The notes: generated by a model from the sequence alone, not told the origin. A stretch of DNA of 64,000 bases from Tolypeutes matacus (GCA_026826555.1 JAKSZT010054335.1:187097-251096); one strand, 5' to 3'; shown: positions 1 through 12,100, numbered from the stretch's first letter. Made by a program: numbers and translations.

Positions 1-1472
1 TGTTTGTTTGTTTGTTTTTTAAGGCTTTTGAAATCTTAAGTGGTTAGAAATACTTGTTTTTGGGTAGAGTGTAAGCAAACTCTGAATGTTTTCCTGTCCT
101 AATTAGAGAAAGGAAAGATAAGTAGGGTGAAGAGTAAAGTTTAAAAAAAATAGTTCTTTTCAAAAATTTTGGGAGTGGGTTTTGGTTTTACTGAGAATTT
201 TCTAAAGATTCATTTTTAAAATTAGACTGAGATATAATTGAAGATTCTCTCTTAAGGATGTTATAGCAGAAATTTAAGTGCTGTGTCATTGTCATCTCTT
301 ATTTTGGCATATGTAGCGAGTCCTATTAGGAGCAGACTTTAGTAACATCATGCTGCCTGCATCACATGGTAAACAGTGGGAGGTATCTAGTGTAGTTTAT
401 TCATCCTGGAGAAATAGATTTAAAAATTCACTTGCACGGAAATGTGGCCACTTACAGATCCAAAATGTGTTGAACTGGCTGCCTGGATAGTTCGTTTGAG
501 TAAGTAAGCTAGGCTCTCAGCCTGTGCTGCAAAGTTTTATATGTGTGAATATGTGTGTGCATTTGTATGCAGTGTTTTTATATACTCTAAGTACAGGGCT
601 CCCTAAAATAGTGGTAGGAAAGGAGCTCTTTGATCTGGGGACTATATGGATGTAAAATGAACTTCTTTTAACCTGTGTCAGTGTGCTTTTTCACGTGAGA
701 ATGTAGCTGGGCGACTGTCTCAGATATTCTGGTAATCAAGGGCTCTCTCCTGTGGTGAATCCTCCCAAGAACAGGACAAATGTTAGTTATGAACAGGACA
801 AATGTTAGTTATGAACAGAACTCTGCTGAGTCCGGAAATTCCATCGGTTCATAATAATACAACTGTTGTCCTTGAAGTATGTAGGGAGGCACCTGGGGGT
901 GGAAAGTGAATCCATTATACAGGAGTATGGAGTTTATTGCTCAGGACAGTTAAGATCTTGCTGAGTTGTCTGTTGCCATTTGCCAGTGTGGTTCTGGGGA
1001 GGAGCAGGGGAGATTTGATTTATAATAGGTTTCTGAAAGAAATTTATAAAAAACAATCTGGGGGTAAAGTCACCATTTAGTGCTTGAAAGTTTGGCTAAC
1101 TCTAATAATATCTGAAGTTGAATATGAAATCTTTATCATGCAGGCTATACCTCTAACCATAGGAGATTATAAATGGCCCCCAGGACTGGCTGGGATGCTG
1201 GGTTCTTTCCAAGTCTGAGGAGCAAGCAATGCATTTTGGCTCAGAACTTTCACGAATGCTCTGGGATTGCAACTTAGTGTTGACTTCATAGTTCTGATCA
1301 TTTAAATCAGTCATGCTGAAGAAGAAATATTAGCCCAGATATTTTTACAGTTCTGTGTCTTGTCTGTAACTCCTCCTCCTCACCCCCAAACCAAACCAAA
1401 CCAAACAACAAACAGGATAATCATTAATCATACAGAAAATCTACGTGAACGTTATGAGCAATCTCATACTGT
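1..1472. other. MAP4 upstream intron, no gene seen
   Basis: Low-GC, non-repetitive-looking sequence. It begins with a short TTTG run (1-16) and holds one 22-bp tandem duplication (769-812). No open frame, splice-flanked exon or recognisable transposon was seen. By position it is part of the intron upstream of the first coding exon of MAP4; this is inference. Confidence 0.5.
769..812. repeat. 22-bp perfect tandem duplication
   Basis: The 22-base unit at 769-790 is repeated exactly at 791-812, and the first six bases of a third unit follow. It looks like a recent replication-slippage or unequal-exchange duplication in unique sequence. Confidence 0.9.
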
Positions 1473-1485
1473 TAAGAATTAATAT

Positions 1486-1711
1486 CAGGAGTGGATTTGG
1501 CTGAAACAGTTGAGCACCTCCTTCCCACATGGGAGGTCCCAGGTTCTGTCCCCGGTGCCTCCTAAAAACAAAAAAAAACAAGCAAACAAACAAAAAAACC
1601 AACTCAGGGGAGCAGATGTGGCTCAGTGGTTGAGCGCCAGCTTCCCACATACAAGATCCTGGTTCAATCCCCTGCCCCAGTACCTCCAAAAAAAAGGAAA
1701 AAGAAAAGTAA
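1486..1711 (+). mobile_element. Dimeric DAS-type SINE
   Basis: Two tRNA-like monomers lie in tandem (about 1486-1603 and 1604-1711). Each has an A-box-like TGGCT... and a B-box-like GGTTC... and ends in an A-rich tail. One target-site duplication, AAGAATTAATAT, flanks the pair (1474-1485 and 1712-1723), so the dimer moved as one unit. Internal Pol III boxes are typical of tRNA-derived SINEs. Confidence 0.85.
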
Positions 1712-1723
1712 AAGAATTAATAT

Positions 1724-3910
1724 GTTTATTAAATTGGGTGTTTGGAGCTCAGAATGTATTTTCCTCAGAGAAATATTGTTTTAAATGATGATTTTGTGTC
1801 TAAACTAGTTCAGGTCATTGAGAAGAAATTTTGAAAGATGTCAAGTTTGGCTTTGACATTGTATTAGCTCCCCTTTTCTTACCTCAAAGGGCCCCTTGGT
1901 CCTCCTCCTACCCTTTCCCTATTTTGATACTTTATCCAGATCTGCTGGGTTCTCTGAGATGCTCCCTTTATTAAATTAGCATGTCCCCTCAGCCCCTTTT
2001 AAATTGTGAAAAGGATTCTGGACTTTTTTTTTTAAAAAGGATTCAGTTATCACAAGTGAATTTTTTTTTTCTTTTTACAAATGAATCTTGATTGAAGTTT
2101 GGCTAATGTGACAGAGTGAAAGAAAGATGTCTGAGTATGTTGACGGGAGCTGGGCTTCCGGTCTTGATTTTCCTGAGTTATGTTCTTCCTCCACTTTAGC
2201 AGGACTTTTCAGGGAGTAGATAGAGAAGGGCAGAGGAAGCAGCAGGCAGTTTGTAAACTATATTGCCAGTTTCTCATTGGATAGAATGAGCACAGACCCC
2301 AAGTAACTAACTATTGATGAGACTGACCTAAAATTTTCAGGAAGACTTATTGGAGATTAAAAAATTGCCCCATATTTCGGTCTGTTTGAGTTAGATATGC
2401 ACACTCTTTAGCCTGTACAGACCTAAAATATATTTTTAGGTCAGTAATTAATGCCAGAGTTTGTAAGCTGACTAAAGTAAACCATACCACAGGGAAGATG
2501 GTTGTGGCCTCATCACACAATCTTATTTATTATATGAGCAACATAGCTATTAATAGTAAGAGGATAGTCAAGAGACCAAGATTCTGTTTTATGCTTCATC
2601 ATCATGTCATTCAGTTTCCTCTTGCCTTAGTTTACCTATTTTCAAAACCTTTCCCACCAGTTAGCTGCACTTCAGGCATGTGGTCAGAATGAAAGATCAG
2701 ATGTCCAAAGCACTATAGTTGAAAACTGTGTGTTCTCTTGGTGTCTGGTTAGATAACATGGGGCTTATTTTCTGGGAGAGTGGTGTCAGGTCTCCTTTGA
2801 TGTTAGCCAGAACTGGGTGGAGTTTCTTGAGCCCTAGTCAGATTTGCTCAAGCAGCGCACTGTGCACTGGTGAGTTTGTTTTCAGTCTCTTCCTTTGCCA
2901 AAAAGCTTTGCTTTTAGTAAGGCTGAACTCAGTTATAAGTGAGAGTACTTGATATATAAAATAAAATGTCTTAAATATTCACATTGAAGGTATGTATAAA
3001 GGTTTTTGCTTTTTGTTTTTTTTCTTTGCTAACTGAAATGATGAAATGGATTTATGAGTAGTTTATAGAATAATCAACCTCTGGAATTATTTAACATACT
3101 CTTATTTGAAGAGTAGGGGTTCACATACTCTTTGTGACCCCAGCCCCGGAAGGTGACTCAGGCAAGGCCACAGCAGGAATCAGATTAAACCATTGCTTCT
3201 ATGACGCATAGGAGCTTCTGTGTCCAGCTTTTTTCTCTTGCTTCCTCGTCATGAATCCATTTAAAGGTAACTTTATTATCTACACAACTAGAAGAGGAAT
3301 AGTGTAAGTAATCAATGAGAGGTGTTTTTTTACATAAATACTTCTCATTCACAACAGTACAGTTTTTGATTGTCCTGAATATCCAAATTTAAGAATACCA
3401 TTATGTTATATCCTTTTGTCTATAACATACTAAACATTTTGTGGAATAACTGAATATTAAATGACCTTAAAAGATACTATAAGTTCAGGGTGAAATTCAT
3501 ACATGAATTTATTAGCATGAATTCTAGAGCACTTGCAGGCCCAGTTTAAAAATCATAGAGCACTTGATTTATTATAATTGTACCTGTTATAGAATGGAAT
3601 AGAAAACTGAGCTTTATGGCTAAGAACCAGTGCTTTCACTTCCCTCACAATACTAGCAATTGCCTTTGTTAGGGTAGTTTTCCACAAGTAAAGTTCATGT
3701 GTCTTTTTTTTTTTTTCTCCTTTAAATGAGACTTCTATTTATATGTGGTGACAAGAAGAAAGTAGCCAAACTATGTTGAGATACAGATGCTGAGTGGTAG
3801 GCTCGATGCACTCACAGTCAAGTGACCTTCCCATTTTCCAGCTTTGTGCCCTTTGCAGGCTATTTGTGCACCATCAAAATACCTACACCCTACAATAATT
3901 TGTTCTTTGG
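1724..3910. other. Intron sequence without a recognised gene
   Basis: AT-rich intron. About 2580-2690 and 3130-3240 contain short stretches reminiscent of MIR elements, but too diverged to call. Short open frames here have no family resemblance and no splice context. Confidence 0.4.
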
Positions 3911-3916
3911 AATCAC

Positions 3917-4069
3917 TTTTTTTTTTTTTAAAGATTTTATTTGTTTATTCATTTATCCCCCCCTTGCTGCTTGTGCTCGCTGGGTCAGCTAACCACGCCG
4001 TGCGGCCCCGAACCCGGGGCCTCCCATATGGTAAACGGGAGCCCTACTGATTGAGCCACAGCCGCTTCC
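3917..4069 (-). mobile_element. DAS-type SINE (type A), internally deleted
   Basis: Antisense copy: a T-run (the reverse of the A-tail), an ATTTATTCATTTATCCCCC head, the GC-rich core and the terminal CCACAGCCGCTTCCC. About 40 bases present in other type A copies are missing just after the CACGCCGTGCGG core. Confidence 0.85.
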
Positions 4070-4084
4070 CTGTTTCATGTGTTT

Positions 4085-4607
4085 TGAAGCTCTTTTGTTA
4101 GGTACAGAGATTTTTAGATTTTATGCCTTTTTGATAAATTGTCTCTTTTATCATCATGTAGATCCTACTTCATTCCTAGTAATATTTCCTGTTGTGAAGT
4201 CTATTTTGACTTAGGTTAATACAGCTATTCCATCTTCCTTTTGATTAGTGTTTGCACAGTGTATCTTTGTCTGTCCTTTTACTTTCAACACATTTCTTTT
4301 TTAATATTTAATAAAAGTGGGTTTCTTCTAGACAGCCTATAGGTGGGTCTTACTTTTTTATCCATTCTGAAGATCTCTTAATCAGTGTGCTTATTCTATT
4401 TATAATTTAATTTAATTATTTACTTTCAACTGCCTGGATATAGTTGGATTTAAATCTGTCATCTTGTTAGTTGCTTTCAATTTGTTCCATCTGTTCTGTT
4501 TTACTTTCTCTGACTGCTTTTGGATTAATTGAATAATTTTTTAAAATTCCATTTTATCTTCATTATTGGCTTATTATTTACATCTCTTTTAAAAATGCTT
4601 ATTTTTG
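4085..4607 (-). mobile_element. LINE-1 ORF2 5' fragment (antisense)
   Basis: The sequence matches, in antisense, the start of L1 ORF2 and the inter-ORF region. It carries the recognisable GTGGGTTTCTTCTAGACAG landmark and parallels 17.0-18.1 kb of this window. It is heavily decayed, with no open frame. It belongs to an older L1 generation than the copy at 58 kb. Confidence 0.7.
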
Positions 4608-4700
4608 GAGGGAGCCGGTGTAGCTCAGTGGTTGAGCACTAGCTTCCCACATACGAGGTCCCAGGTTGAATCCCTGGTTCCAGTACCTCAAAAAAAAAAA
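4608..4700 (+). mobile_element. Monomeric DAS-type SINE (type B)
   Basis: A single tRNA-like unit with TAGCTCAGTGGTTGAGC (A box) and AGGTTGAATCCC (B box), followed by an A-tail. A short duplication GCTTATTTTT flanks it (about 4597 and 4707). It is inserted in the antisense L1 fragment. Confidence 0.85.
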
Positions 4701-4839
4701 AAAAAGCTTATTTTTAATGAGATAATATAAAGAGGGTTTTTTCTCATATTTGGATTCATATTCCCTGATAATCTGCTCCACCCCCACCCCCCAAGATGGC
4801 TCCCCTGTTTGCTCATTGTATTTTTGCCTGTTTGTTTCT

Positions 4840-5100
4840 TCTTTAGGAGGCACTAGAACTGAACCTGGGACCTCCCATGTGGAAGGTGGATGCCCAGCTG
4901 CTTGAGCCACATCTGCTCCCTGCTTATTTTGTTTTTGCTCGTCTGCTCGTTGTTGTTGGTTTGTTTTTTTTTTTTCCTCGTCTGCTCATTGTTTTTGCTC
5001 AATGTCTGCTAGTTGTTTATTTGTCGTCTTTAGGAGGCACCTGGGATTTCCCATGTGGGAGGTGGGCACCCAACTGCTCGAGCCACATCCATTCCCCATG
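4840..5100 (-). mobile_element. DAS-type SINE dimer (antisense)
   Basis: Two antisense type B units (cores at about 4845-4922 and 5028-5098), each with the inverted B box and the terminal GAGCCACATC motif. A T-rich linker of TGCTCGTTGTTTTTGCTC-like repeats separates them. Confidence 0.75.
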
Positions 5101-5189
5101 ATAATCTTTAACTTTCTCAGTCTAAATGTCTTGCTGGCAGGGGGGAATTATCAAATAAAACAACAATGCCAAATAAACCATGCTTGAAC

Positions 5190-6464
5190 CTTTCTGCAAA
5201 AGACTCAAATTAAGTAGCAAAAAGATTCTTTCTTTTCTAAGTCTTTGCAATTTCAAATCAAGAAACAATTACTTAATATACTAATAGGGACCAAGTTTAA
5301 GAAACTAGTTACCAGATCATGCTATTACTACCTAAAACTAAAATGCTTCATACAATTACAGAATTACTTGTTTTTTTCAACTTGCATGGAAATTGTTTGC
5401 ACCTCGTTTGTGACTAATGAAGCAAAGAAAATAGAACAGGTACCACTTCTGAATAAGGATATTGAAGTAGTGACATTAACAACCTGTTATATAATAAACA
5501 ACATTAGTAAACCAAAATTTTGATTACAAATTAATGAATCTATAGACTTTTGTAACTGTGTTTAGTTTCTAAACATAATACTGGGAATAAAATACTTGTA
5601 AAACATGTTAAATGAATAATTCAAAACAAGTTATTATGAACATATTGCTTAAGTTTGTGTATGGATGGTGATGTGATGTTGCTAAGACAGAAAGATATAA
5701 AGACTTTAGCATCAGACAGTCTGTGCTCAGAAATCTATGATTTAAGTAATCCTTTTAGTCACAGAGATGCATTCATGTAAAAGTTGGACTATAGAGCTGA
5801 ACTCCACATTAAATGGTGTTATCAAAATGGAAAATCCAATTAAATCCAAGCCACTTCATTTCCTTTGCTTTGAACTTCATATGTGAAGCAGTAGGATTAG
5901 AATACCACTCTGCTATTTGAAACTGAAATGTTAGCTGTCCAGAGGAAAATTTTTAATAGTATGTGAATTATTATCTTTGTATGTTCATTGAACGGGAATT
6001 GTTGATTTAATAAATCGTTCACTTAATTGACATTTTTTAACACCTAAATGAACGTAATCAAATTGTAAGATTTTCAGTGACAGAGTTTATGGCTTCAAAG
6101 CAAAAATTCAACTTTGGAAAAGTAATGTGATAAATGAATCATTAGTGATGTTTAGTTCTCTTTATTTCTTATTTAGGGGTCATATTTTATAAAAAATTAG
6201 TAGTGCAACAACTGCTTCATTATTTTGAAAATATGATTTAGGAATCCATTAGTCATCATCACAGGAAAATTATCACATGTGTTTTAAGAAAAAGAATCAG
6301 AGAAACAGCTCTATCACCATTTTGTTTGTATGTGATTTCTCGTCAGTGGGGACTATAGCTATTTGATATTATTGAATTCTAAAAAGAAATATTGGATTAT
6401 GTTTTTAAATGGTCTTTTCCTCTGGGCCTATTAGTGTTTTGGATTCAGAGGTTTTACTTTTACT
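5190..6464. other. AT-rich intron, nothing recognised
   Basis: No repeat family, coding frame or RNA gene was recognised. The 92-codon open frame at 5245-5523 has low-complexity composition and no family resemblance, so it is treated as chance. Confidence 0.4.
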
Positions 6465-6952
6465 TGATTAAATAATGATTAAGGCTTTGATTGGGCCACG
6501 TCAGTAGGACATTGAGTCCCCACCCCCTTGGTTGGTGGGGACTCATAGAGAAACCACATTGCAGAGAAGGGAGTTTGAGTTTTGAGCTGAAGCCAGGGAA
6601 GTAAGCACACAGAGGAGCAGAGCAGCTGAGCCCAGGAGAGAATTGAGCCCTGGGGAGAGAGACAGAGCCAGAGCCAGTCACTTGATAGTCTGCAGCTGGC
6701 CTTGTGGAGAGAACAGGGCAGCTGAGGCTGGAGAGAAACAAGCCCTGGGAAGAGAGGAACCTAGGAAGCCTGAACTCTTGGCAGACCTTGGCAGCCATTT
6801 TGCTCCAACACGTGGCAACAGACTTTGGTGAGGGAAGTAACTTATGCTTTATGGCCTGGTAACTGTAAGCTTCTACCCCAAATAAATATCCTTTCTAAAA
6901 GCCAACAGATTTCTGGTATTTTGTATCAGCACCCCTTTGGCTGACTAATACA
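6465..6952 (+). mobile_element. Solo MaLR-like LTR (sense, 5' truncated)
   Basis: This is the same LTR family as the provirus at 34.6-37.3 kb, here in the opposite orientation. The GATTGGGCCACGTCAGTAGG block, the GC-richer centre, a polyadenylation signal AATAAA (6881-6886) and the terminal TTGGCTGACTAATACA are all visible. The first part of the LTR appears to be missing. No internal region is attached, so it is a solo LTR remnant. Confidence 0.75.
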
Positions 6953-7012
6953 GCGACCATCTAAAACTTGAAAAGATCTTTATAGAAAGTCTTGATATTA
7001 AAAACGTTAACT

Positions 7013-7215
7013 AGGGAGGCGGCTGTGGCTCGATCAGTGGGGCTCCCGTTTACCATATGGGAGGCCCTGGGTTCGGTTCCCGGGGCCTCCTGGTGAAGGC
7101 GGGCCCGCCCGCACGGCGTGGTTGGCTGGCCCAGCGAGCGCAAGCAGCAAGGGGGCATAAATGAATAAATAAATAAAATCTTTAAAAAAAATAAAAAATA
7201 AATAAAAATAAAAAT
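7013..7215 (+). mobile_element. DAS-type SINE (type A)
   Basis: Complete sense copy: GGCGGCTGTGGCTCGATCAG start (A box), GGTTCGGTTCC (B box) within a GC-rich hairpin, a GC-rich middle and an (AAAT)n/(AAAAAT)n tail. A 13-bp TSD, AAAAACGTTAACT, is exact at 7000-7012 and 7216-7228. Confidence 0.95.
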
Positions 7216-7228
7216 AAAAACGTTAACT

Positions 7229-7735
7229 CTTTCATGGTTTTAATGTTTCACAACAATGCAAGGTGTTGGTGGTGGGGAGATGTATGGGAGCCTCATGTTT
7301 GTTTTGTAAATTCACACATTTTACTATACATTTATTATTTATATATATTCATGTATGAATGATACACTTCAATAAAATTTTATTTTAAAAAGTTAGGCTC
7401 TGGTGTGTGAATAAAACTTTTAAAAAAAGTCTCATGGAAGCAAGCTCAAATTATATTTTTAAAAATATTTTATTCAAAAGTCTATGAAAAATCAGAATTT
7501 AATATTTCTAAAACTTGATATTTTTTCTTATGATATAAAGAATATATAATGAATGTTTTCACCAAAGGCCACATGGATATTGATAAACCCCTTTTAACAT
7601 CCCACATGCTGGAGAAATGTTATCCTTTTCTTTCTAGGCACTTGCTAGAGGAGGTAGGACTTACTACTGAGCTGTTTCTCCCTTGCACTTTGTTTTCTGT
7701 AGTAGAACTGAGCTTATTATAATCTATGCTAGTCT
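7229..7735. other. AT-rich intron, nothing recognised
   Basis: No gene, RNA or clear transposon was seen between the type A SINE and the next SINE cluster. Confidence 0.4.
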
Positions 7736-7747
7736 GGTTTATTATCT

Positions 7748-8183
7748 CCCCCACTCACCTTCCCCATGGCTCCCTCTTCTGTTTGCTTGTTGTTTTTGCT
7801 CATTGTCTGCTCATTGTTTTTGCTTGTTTTCTGTTTGTTTCTTCATTAGGAGGCATTGGGAACTGAACCTGGGACTACCTCCCATGTGGGTGGTGGGTGC
7901 CCATGCTTGAGCCACATCTGTTCTCTGCTCGGTTTGTTTTTGCTCACTGTCTGCTTGTTGTTTGCTTGTTGTCTTGTGCATTGTTTTTTTTTGTTTTTTT
8001 TTTGTTTTTTTGCTTGCTTATTGTCTACTCATCGTTTTTTTCTTCATTTGCTTGTTGTTTTTTCCCCCCTCGTGTCTACTCATTGTTTTTGCTTGTTGTC
8101 TTTTTTAGGAGGTACCGTGAACTGAACCCAGGACCTTCCATGTGGGAGGCAGGCACCCAACTGCCTAAGCCACATCCACTCCC
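7748..8183 (-). mobile_element. Multimeric DAS-type SINE cluster (antisense)
   Basis: At least two antisense type B cores (about 7850-7925 and 8106-8183) are joined by long T-rich, TTTTTGCTTG-like linkers. The flanks GGTTTATTATCT (left) and GGCTTATTATCT (right) look like its target duplication. The right flank was itself later duplicated by the element that follows. Confidence 0.75.
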
Positions 8184-8198
8184 ATGGCTTATTATCTT

Positions 8199-9086
8199 TT
8201 TTTTTTTTTAAGCATTTCATTATTTGTAATGAAGTTTTAGATTACATCAATGTTACATAAAAAATATAGGGGATTCCCATATAGCCTATCCCCTCCCCAT
8301 CCCACAATTTCCCATATTAACAACATCTTTCATTAGTGTGGTACATTTGTTACAATTGATGAACACATAGTGAAGCATTGCTACTAACCATGGACTATAG
8401 TTTACATTATAGTTTACACTATGCCCCACAAAATTTTATAGGTTTTGACAAAATATGTAGTGGCCTGTATTGATTATTGCAGTGTCATGCAGAATAACTC
8501 CAATGTCCCAAAAATGCCCCATGTTATGTTATTCTTCTCTTTCCCTCCTCTCAGAATCTCTGGTGGCCACAGTCTTTAGATCAATGATACAAGTTCTTCC
8601 ATTGCTTATAATAATAAGTCTAATTTAGTCCATAGGTACAGTATTCGTCAGCCAAAGGGGTGCTGATGCAAAATACCAGAAACCTGTTTGCTTTTAGAAA
8701 GCATATTTATTTGAGGTAGAAGGGTACAGTTACCAGGCCATAAAGCATAAGTTACTTCCCTCACCAAAGTCTATTGCCACATGTTGGAGCAAGATGGCTG
8801 CCAACGTCTGCAAGGATTCAGGCTTCCTGGGTCCCACTCTTTCCGGGCCTTGTTTCTCTCTGGGCTCAGCTCCTCTGCTCTCTCCACAAGGCCTAGACTC
8901 TCAGGCAAACAGCTCGTCTCTCTTCCTGGGGCTTCTGCTGTAGCCAGTTGAACCTTCTCTCCTTCCTCATATACCTGCTTCTCTGTGTTTACTTCCCAGG
9001 CCCCAGGATCAAAACTCCAAACACCCTTCTCTCTGGTGTGGTTTCTCTGAGTCCCCGCCCACCAAGGAGGGGGGTATGTGAGGACT
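8199..9086 (-). mobile_element. Composite L1 3'-UTR plus LTR retrocopy
   Basis: On the minus strand it reads: a 5'-truncated MaLR-like LTR (about 9086 to 8640), then an L1 3'-UTR (8639 to about 8210), then an A-tail (T-run at 8199-8210). A single 17-bp exact TSD, CCATGGCTTATTATCTT, flanks the whole (8182-8198 and 9087-9103). The simplest reading is that an L1 carrying an LTR in its 3'-UTR was transcribed and reinserted, truncated inside the LTR. Confidence 0.75.
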
Positions 9087-9103
9087 CCATGGCTTATTAT
9101 CTT

Positions 9104-9489
9104 GACTCTTGAGCTCCCATGCTATCACTCTCATACCTTCTACAACATTGAAGTATACAGCAAAGCCTTTTAGGTGTTGAATTTGGGAATCGGGGATGGG
9201 ATGGATTCTGATTTTTTGGAGTTCCGAGAGTATTTGCTTTGTGCATATCTTGTAGTGTGGTAGCCTCACAGCTTGGTCCTATGGGGAAAACTTAAAAAGA
9301 AGTAACACCTGAAAAAGGTCTGTGACTTTCATATTTGTAACACAAAAGGATAATGTAAGGTAGAGGACCACAATGTGTGGGGACAGAGATGGAGTATGGA
9401 AGGAGATTCTTACCCTTAAGTGGCTTGAAGCATATTAAATTTTGAATTAAAAATTCGAGTTGGGGAGAAGGGAGAAAGACTTGTGTATT
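9104..9489. other. Intron, nothing recognised
   Basis: Unique-looking sequence. Open frames on the minus strand in this stretch have no family resemblance. Confidence 0.4.
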
Positions 9490-9504
9490 AATTGAGATTC
9501 TTTG

Positions 9505-9691
9505 TGGGAAGCGGCTGTGGCTCAATCAGTGGGGCTCCCGTTTGCCATATGGGAGGCCCCGGGTTCGGTTCCCGGGGCCTCCTGGTGAAGGCAAGCCCGC
9601 CCGCACGGCGTGGTTGGCTGACCCAGCGAGCACGAGCAGCAAGGGGGGGATATATGAATAAATAAATAAAATCTAAAAAAAAAAAAAAAAA
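9505..9691 (+). mobile_element. DAS-type SINE (type A)
   Basis: Complete sense copy with A and B boxes and a pure A-tail of about 20 bases. A 15-bp exact TSD, AATTGAGATTCTTTG, lies at 9490-9504 and 9692-9706. The perfect TSD and long tail mark a young insertion. Confidence 0.95.
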
Positions 9692-10139
9692 AATTGAGAT
9701 TCTTTGGTTGCAAGCAACAGAAAGGAAATTGACTAAATTAGGCGAGTGACAGATTAATTGGAAGGTCACTTCGATTTGAGAAAGAAATCAACCAGAGTGA
9801 CAGAGCAGCTCCTGCTTGTGGGTCTGCTTTCCAGGGTGTAGCCATAATATGATTCTGTTCCCACCATACTCTTGCTGTCTTTTTTTTTTTTTTTTTTTTT
9901 TTTTTTAGGACCAAAGATAATGCTAGTTCTTGCTGTCTTTTAATTTGCCCATCTCTGGTCATGTGTCCAACCCTATTGGTGTGTGTACATGTGTATGAGA
10001 GAGAAAGAGACAGAAACCTTTCTCTGCAGACGGAAGCAGTAGCCATTATTCTTTGCAACTAAGAATGGCTGTTTGACTTATATTTATACAGTCAATAATT
10101 TAGCTCAAAGTTCTCCTTCTCCTTATGAGTCTCTTGGAG

Positions 10140-10250
10140 TCTCGATTAAATTAGACCCCTTGAAAGCAGAGATAGGTCCCTGCATATCTTTTTATTTCCT
10201 ACTGTGCTCTATATGTAGTAGGTGCTCAATTTATTGTAAGTGCTTTATCT
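10140..10250 (+). mobile_element. LINE-2 3' end fragment
   Basis: The sequence CCTTGAAAGCAGAGATAGG... followed by a GTAGTAGGTGCTCAAT block matches the well-known 3' end of mammalian L2. No coding remains. It is much older than the SINEs around it. Confidence 0.6.
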
Positions 10251-10407
10251 CTTTTACTACATTATTTTTCTGTATTTTCAAGGTTATTCACTTAAAGCTT
10301 TGCCTATAGTAGATATATGGAAAAGTTAAGAGTACACGAATTGAAACCAAAAGACCTGACTTGAGTAAAATACTGTAAATGTGCCTCTTCTAGCTCTAAA
10401 ATTTTAG

Positions 10408-10807
10408 ATTTTTTTTTAAAGATTTATTTTATCTATTTATTTACACACACACACACACCCCTTGTTTGTACTCACTTTCTGCTGTGTCTGTTCGTAGCGT
10501 GTTCATCTTTTTAGGAGGCACTGGGAACTGAACCTGGGACCTCCCATGTGGGAAGAAGGTTCCCAGTGGCTTGAGCTACCTCTGCTCCCTGCTTGTTGTG
10601 TCTCTTATTGTTTTCCTTGTTGTGTCTCTTCGTTGCATCATCTCTTTGCGTCAGCTCGCTGCACCAGACCATCGCACCAGCCCGTGGTGCCAGCCTGTCA
10701 TGTCAGCTTGCTGTCTTGCTCATGTTCTTTAGAAGGCACTGGGAACCGAACCTGGGACTTCCCTTGTGGTAGGCTGGCTCCCAACTGCTTGAGCCACATC
10801 TGCTTCC
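10408..10807 (-). mobile_element. Dimeric DAS-type SINE (antisense)
   Basis: About 400 bp with two antisense tRNA-like cores (about 10512-10590 and 10730-10807). A linker rich in TTGTTGTGTCTCTT and CGCACCAGCC-type repeats separates them, and a CA run sits at 10443-10459. A 12-bp exact TSD, CTAAAATTTTAG, lies at 10396-10407 and 10808-10819. It ends about 50 bp upstream of the SNRPG retrocopy. Confidence 0.9.
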
Positions 10808-10860
10808 CTAAAATTTTAGTTTTTTGTTTTTCTTTTATTTAAAACAGCTGAAAAACACTG

Positions 10861-11312
<452 letters not shown>

Positions 11313-12100
11313 ATGCTTTCTCAAGTAGTCTGAATATAGAAATGAATATTAGCTTTTATTATAATTGTTTCTAACAAAAACTTTACCTGATAACATGTAA
11401 GTTAAGACTGGTTTCAAAGGTTTTTCTGCATTAAACTAGAAGAATCTTATTAAATGTGAACAGCATGAGTGGGTTTCTTCTGAAATATTAACTGCAATTT
11501 TCAAAACTTAGAATAGCAGCGAGTACAAGAAGTAAAACACAGGAAGTAATGATGTAGTTGTTTATTTGTAATGTAATCATTAAGTGCAGGAAAATTTTGA
11601 ATACAAGAGTACAAATAGGATTCCAGAGAAAAACGTTCCAGCATAGCATGGGTCTGTTCTTTGTGAAGTAGAGAAGGGTAAGGGTAGTGAGATTGCTGCC
11701 TGTAATAGATTCACCGAGTTCATGAATTGTAGTTTATGGCTCACAAGCTCTAATAGATTATATATATATATATATATTACAGGTAGTTGTATTATAAATT
11801 TAGCCTTAAGAAACCTACCAAGCAAATGCTTGGTTCTTTTTGTCATCTGGTTAAAAAATGCTGTAATTCTTGAATCGCTTTAAAAACTGTAGAGAACAGG
11901 GTATACACAAGTGAATTATGTGAGGGACTTGTAAAACATGGAACACAATGACTGGCTTATATGTATCTCTAAAATGGTATTTCCTGTTTATGGAAAAACG
12001 TTACAGCCAAAAAACATAAAAAACTAGAGGGAGCAAACCTTATCACAATAAAGGAGAGTTGGTGTTAAAAAAAATAAATAAATAAAAATAAAATAAAACA
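11313..12100. other. Intron between SNRPG copy and MAP4 exon
   Basis: AT-rich sequence with a TA microsatellite at 11758-11778 and an (AAAT)n run near 12068-12100. No gene or clear transposon was seen. Confidence 0.5.

Noticed and set aside
769..812. A CRISPR-like or satellite array
   Set aside because: Only two full units occur, with no spacers; a vertebrate intron duplication explains it.
1441..1788. Open frames on both strands over 80-90 codons
   Set aside because: They lie on the dimeric SINE and its A-rich linker; the frames are read-through of tRNA-like sequence.
9505..9600. A functional tRNA gene
   Set aside because: A and B boxes are present, but there is no complete cloverleaf with acceptor stem, and an A-tail plus target duplication show it is a SINE.
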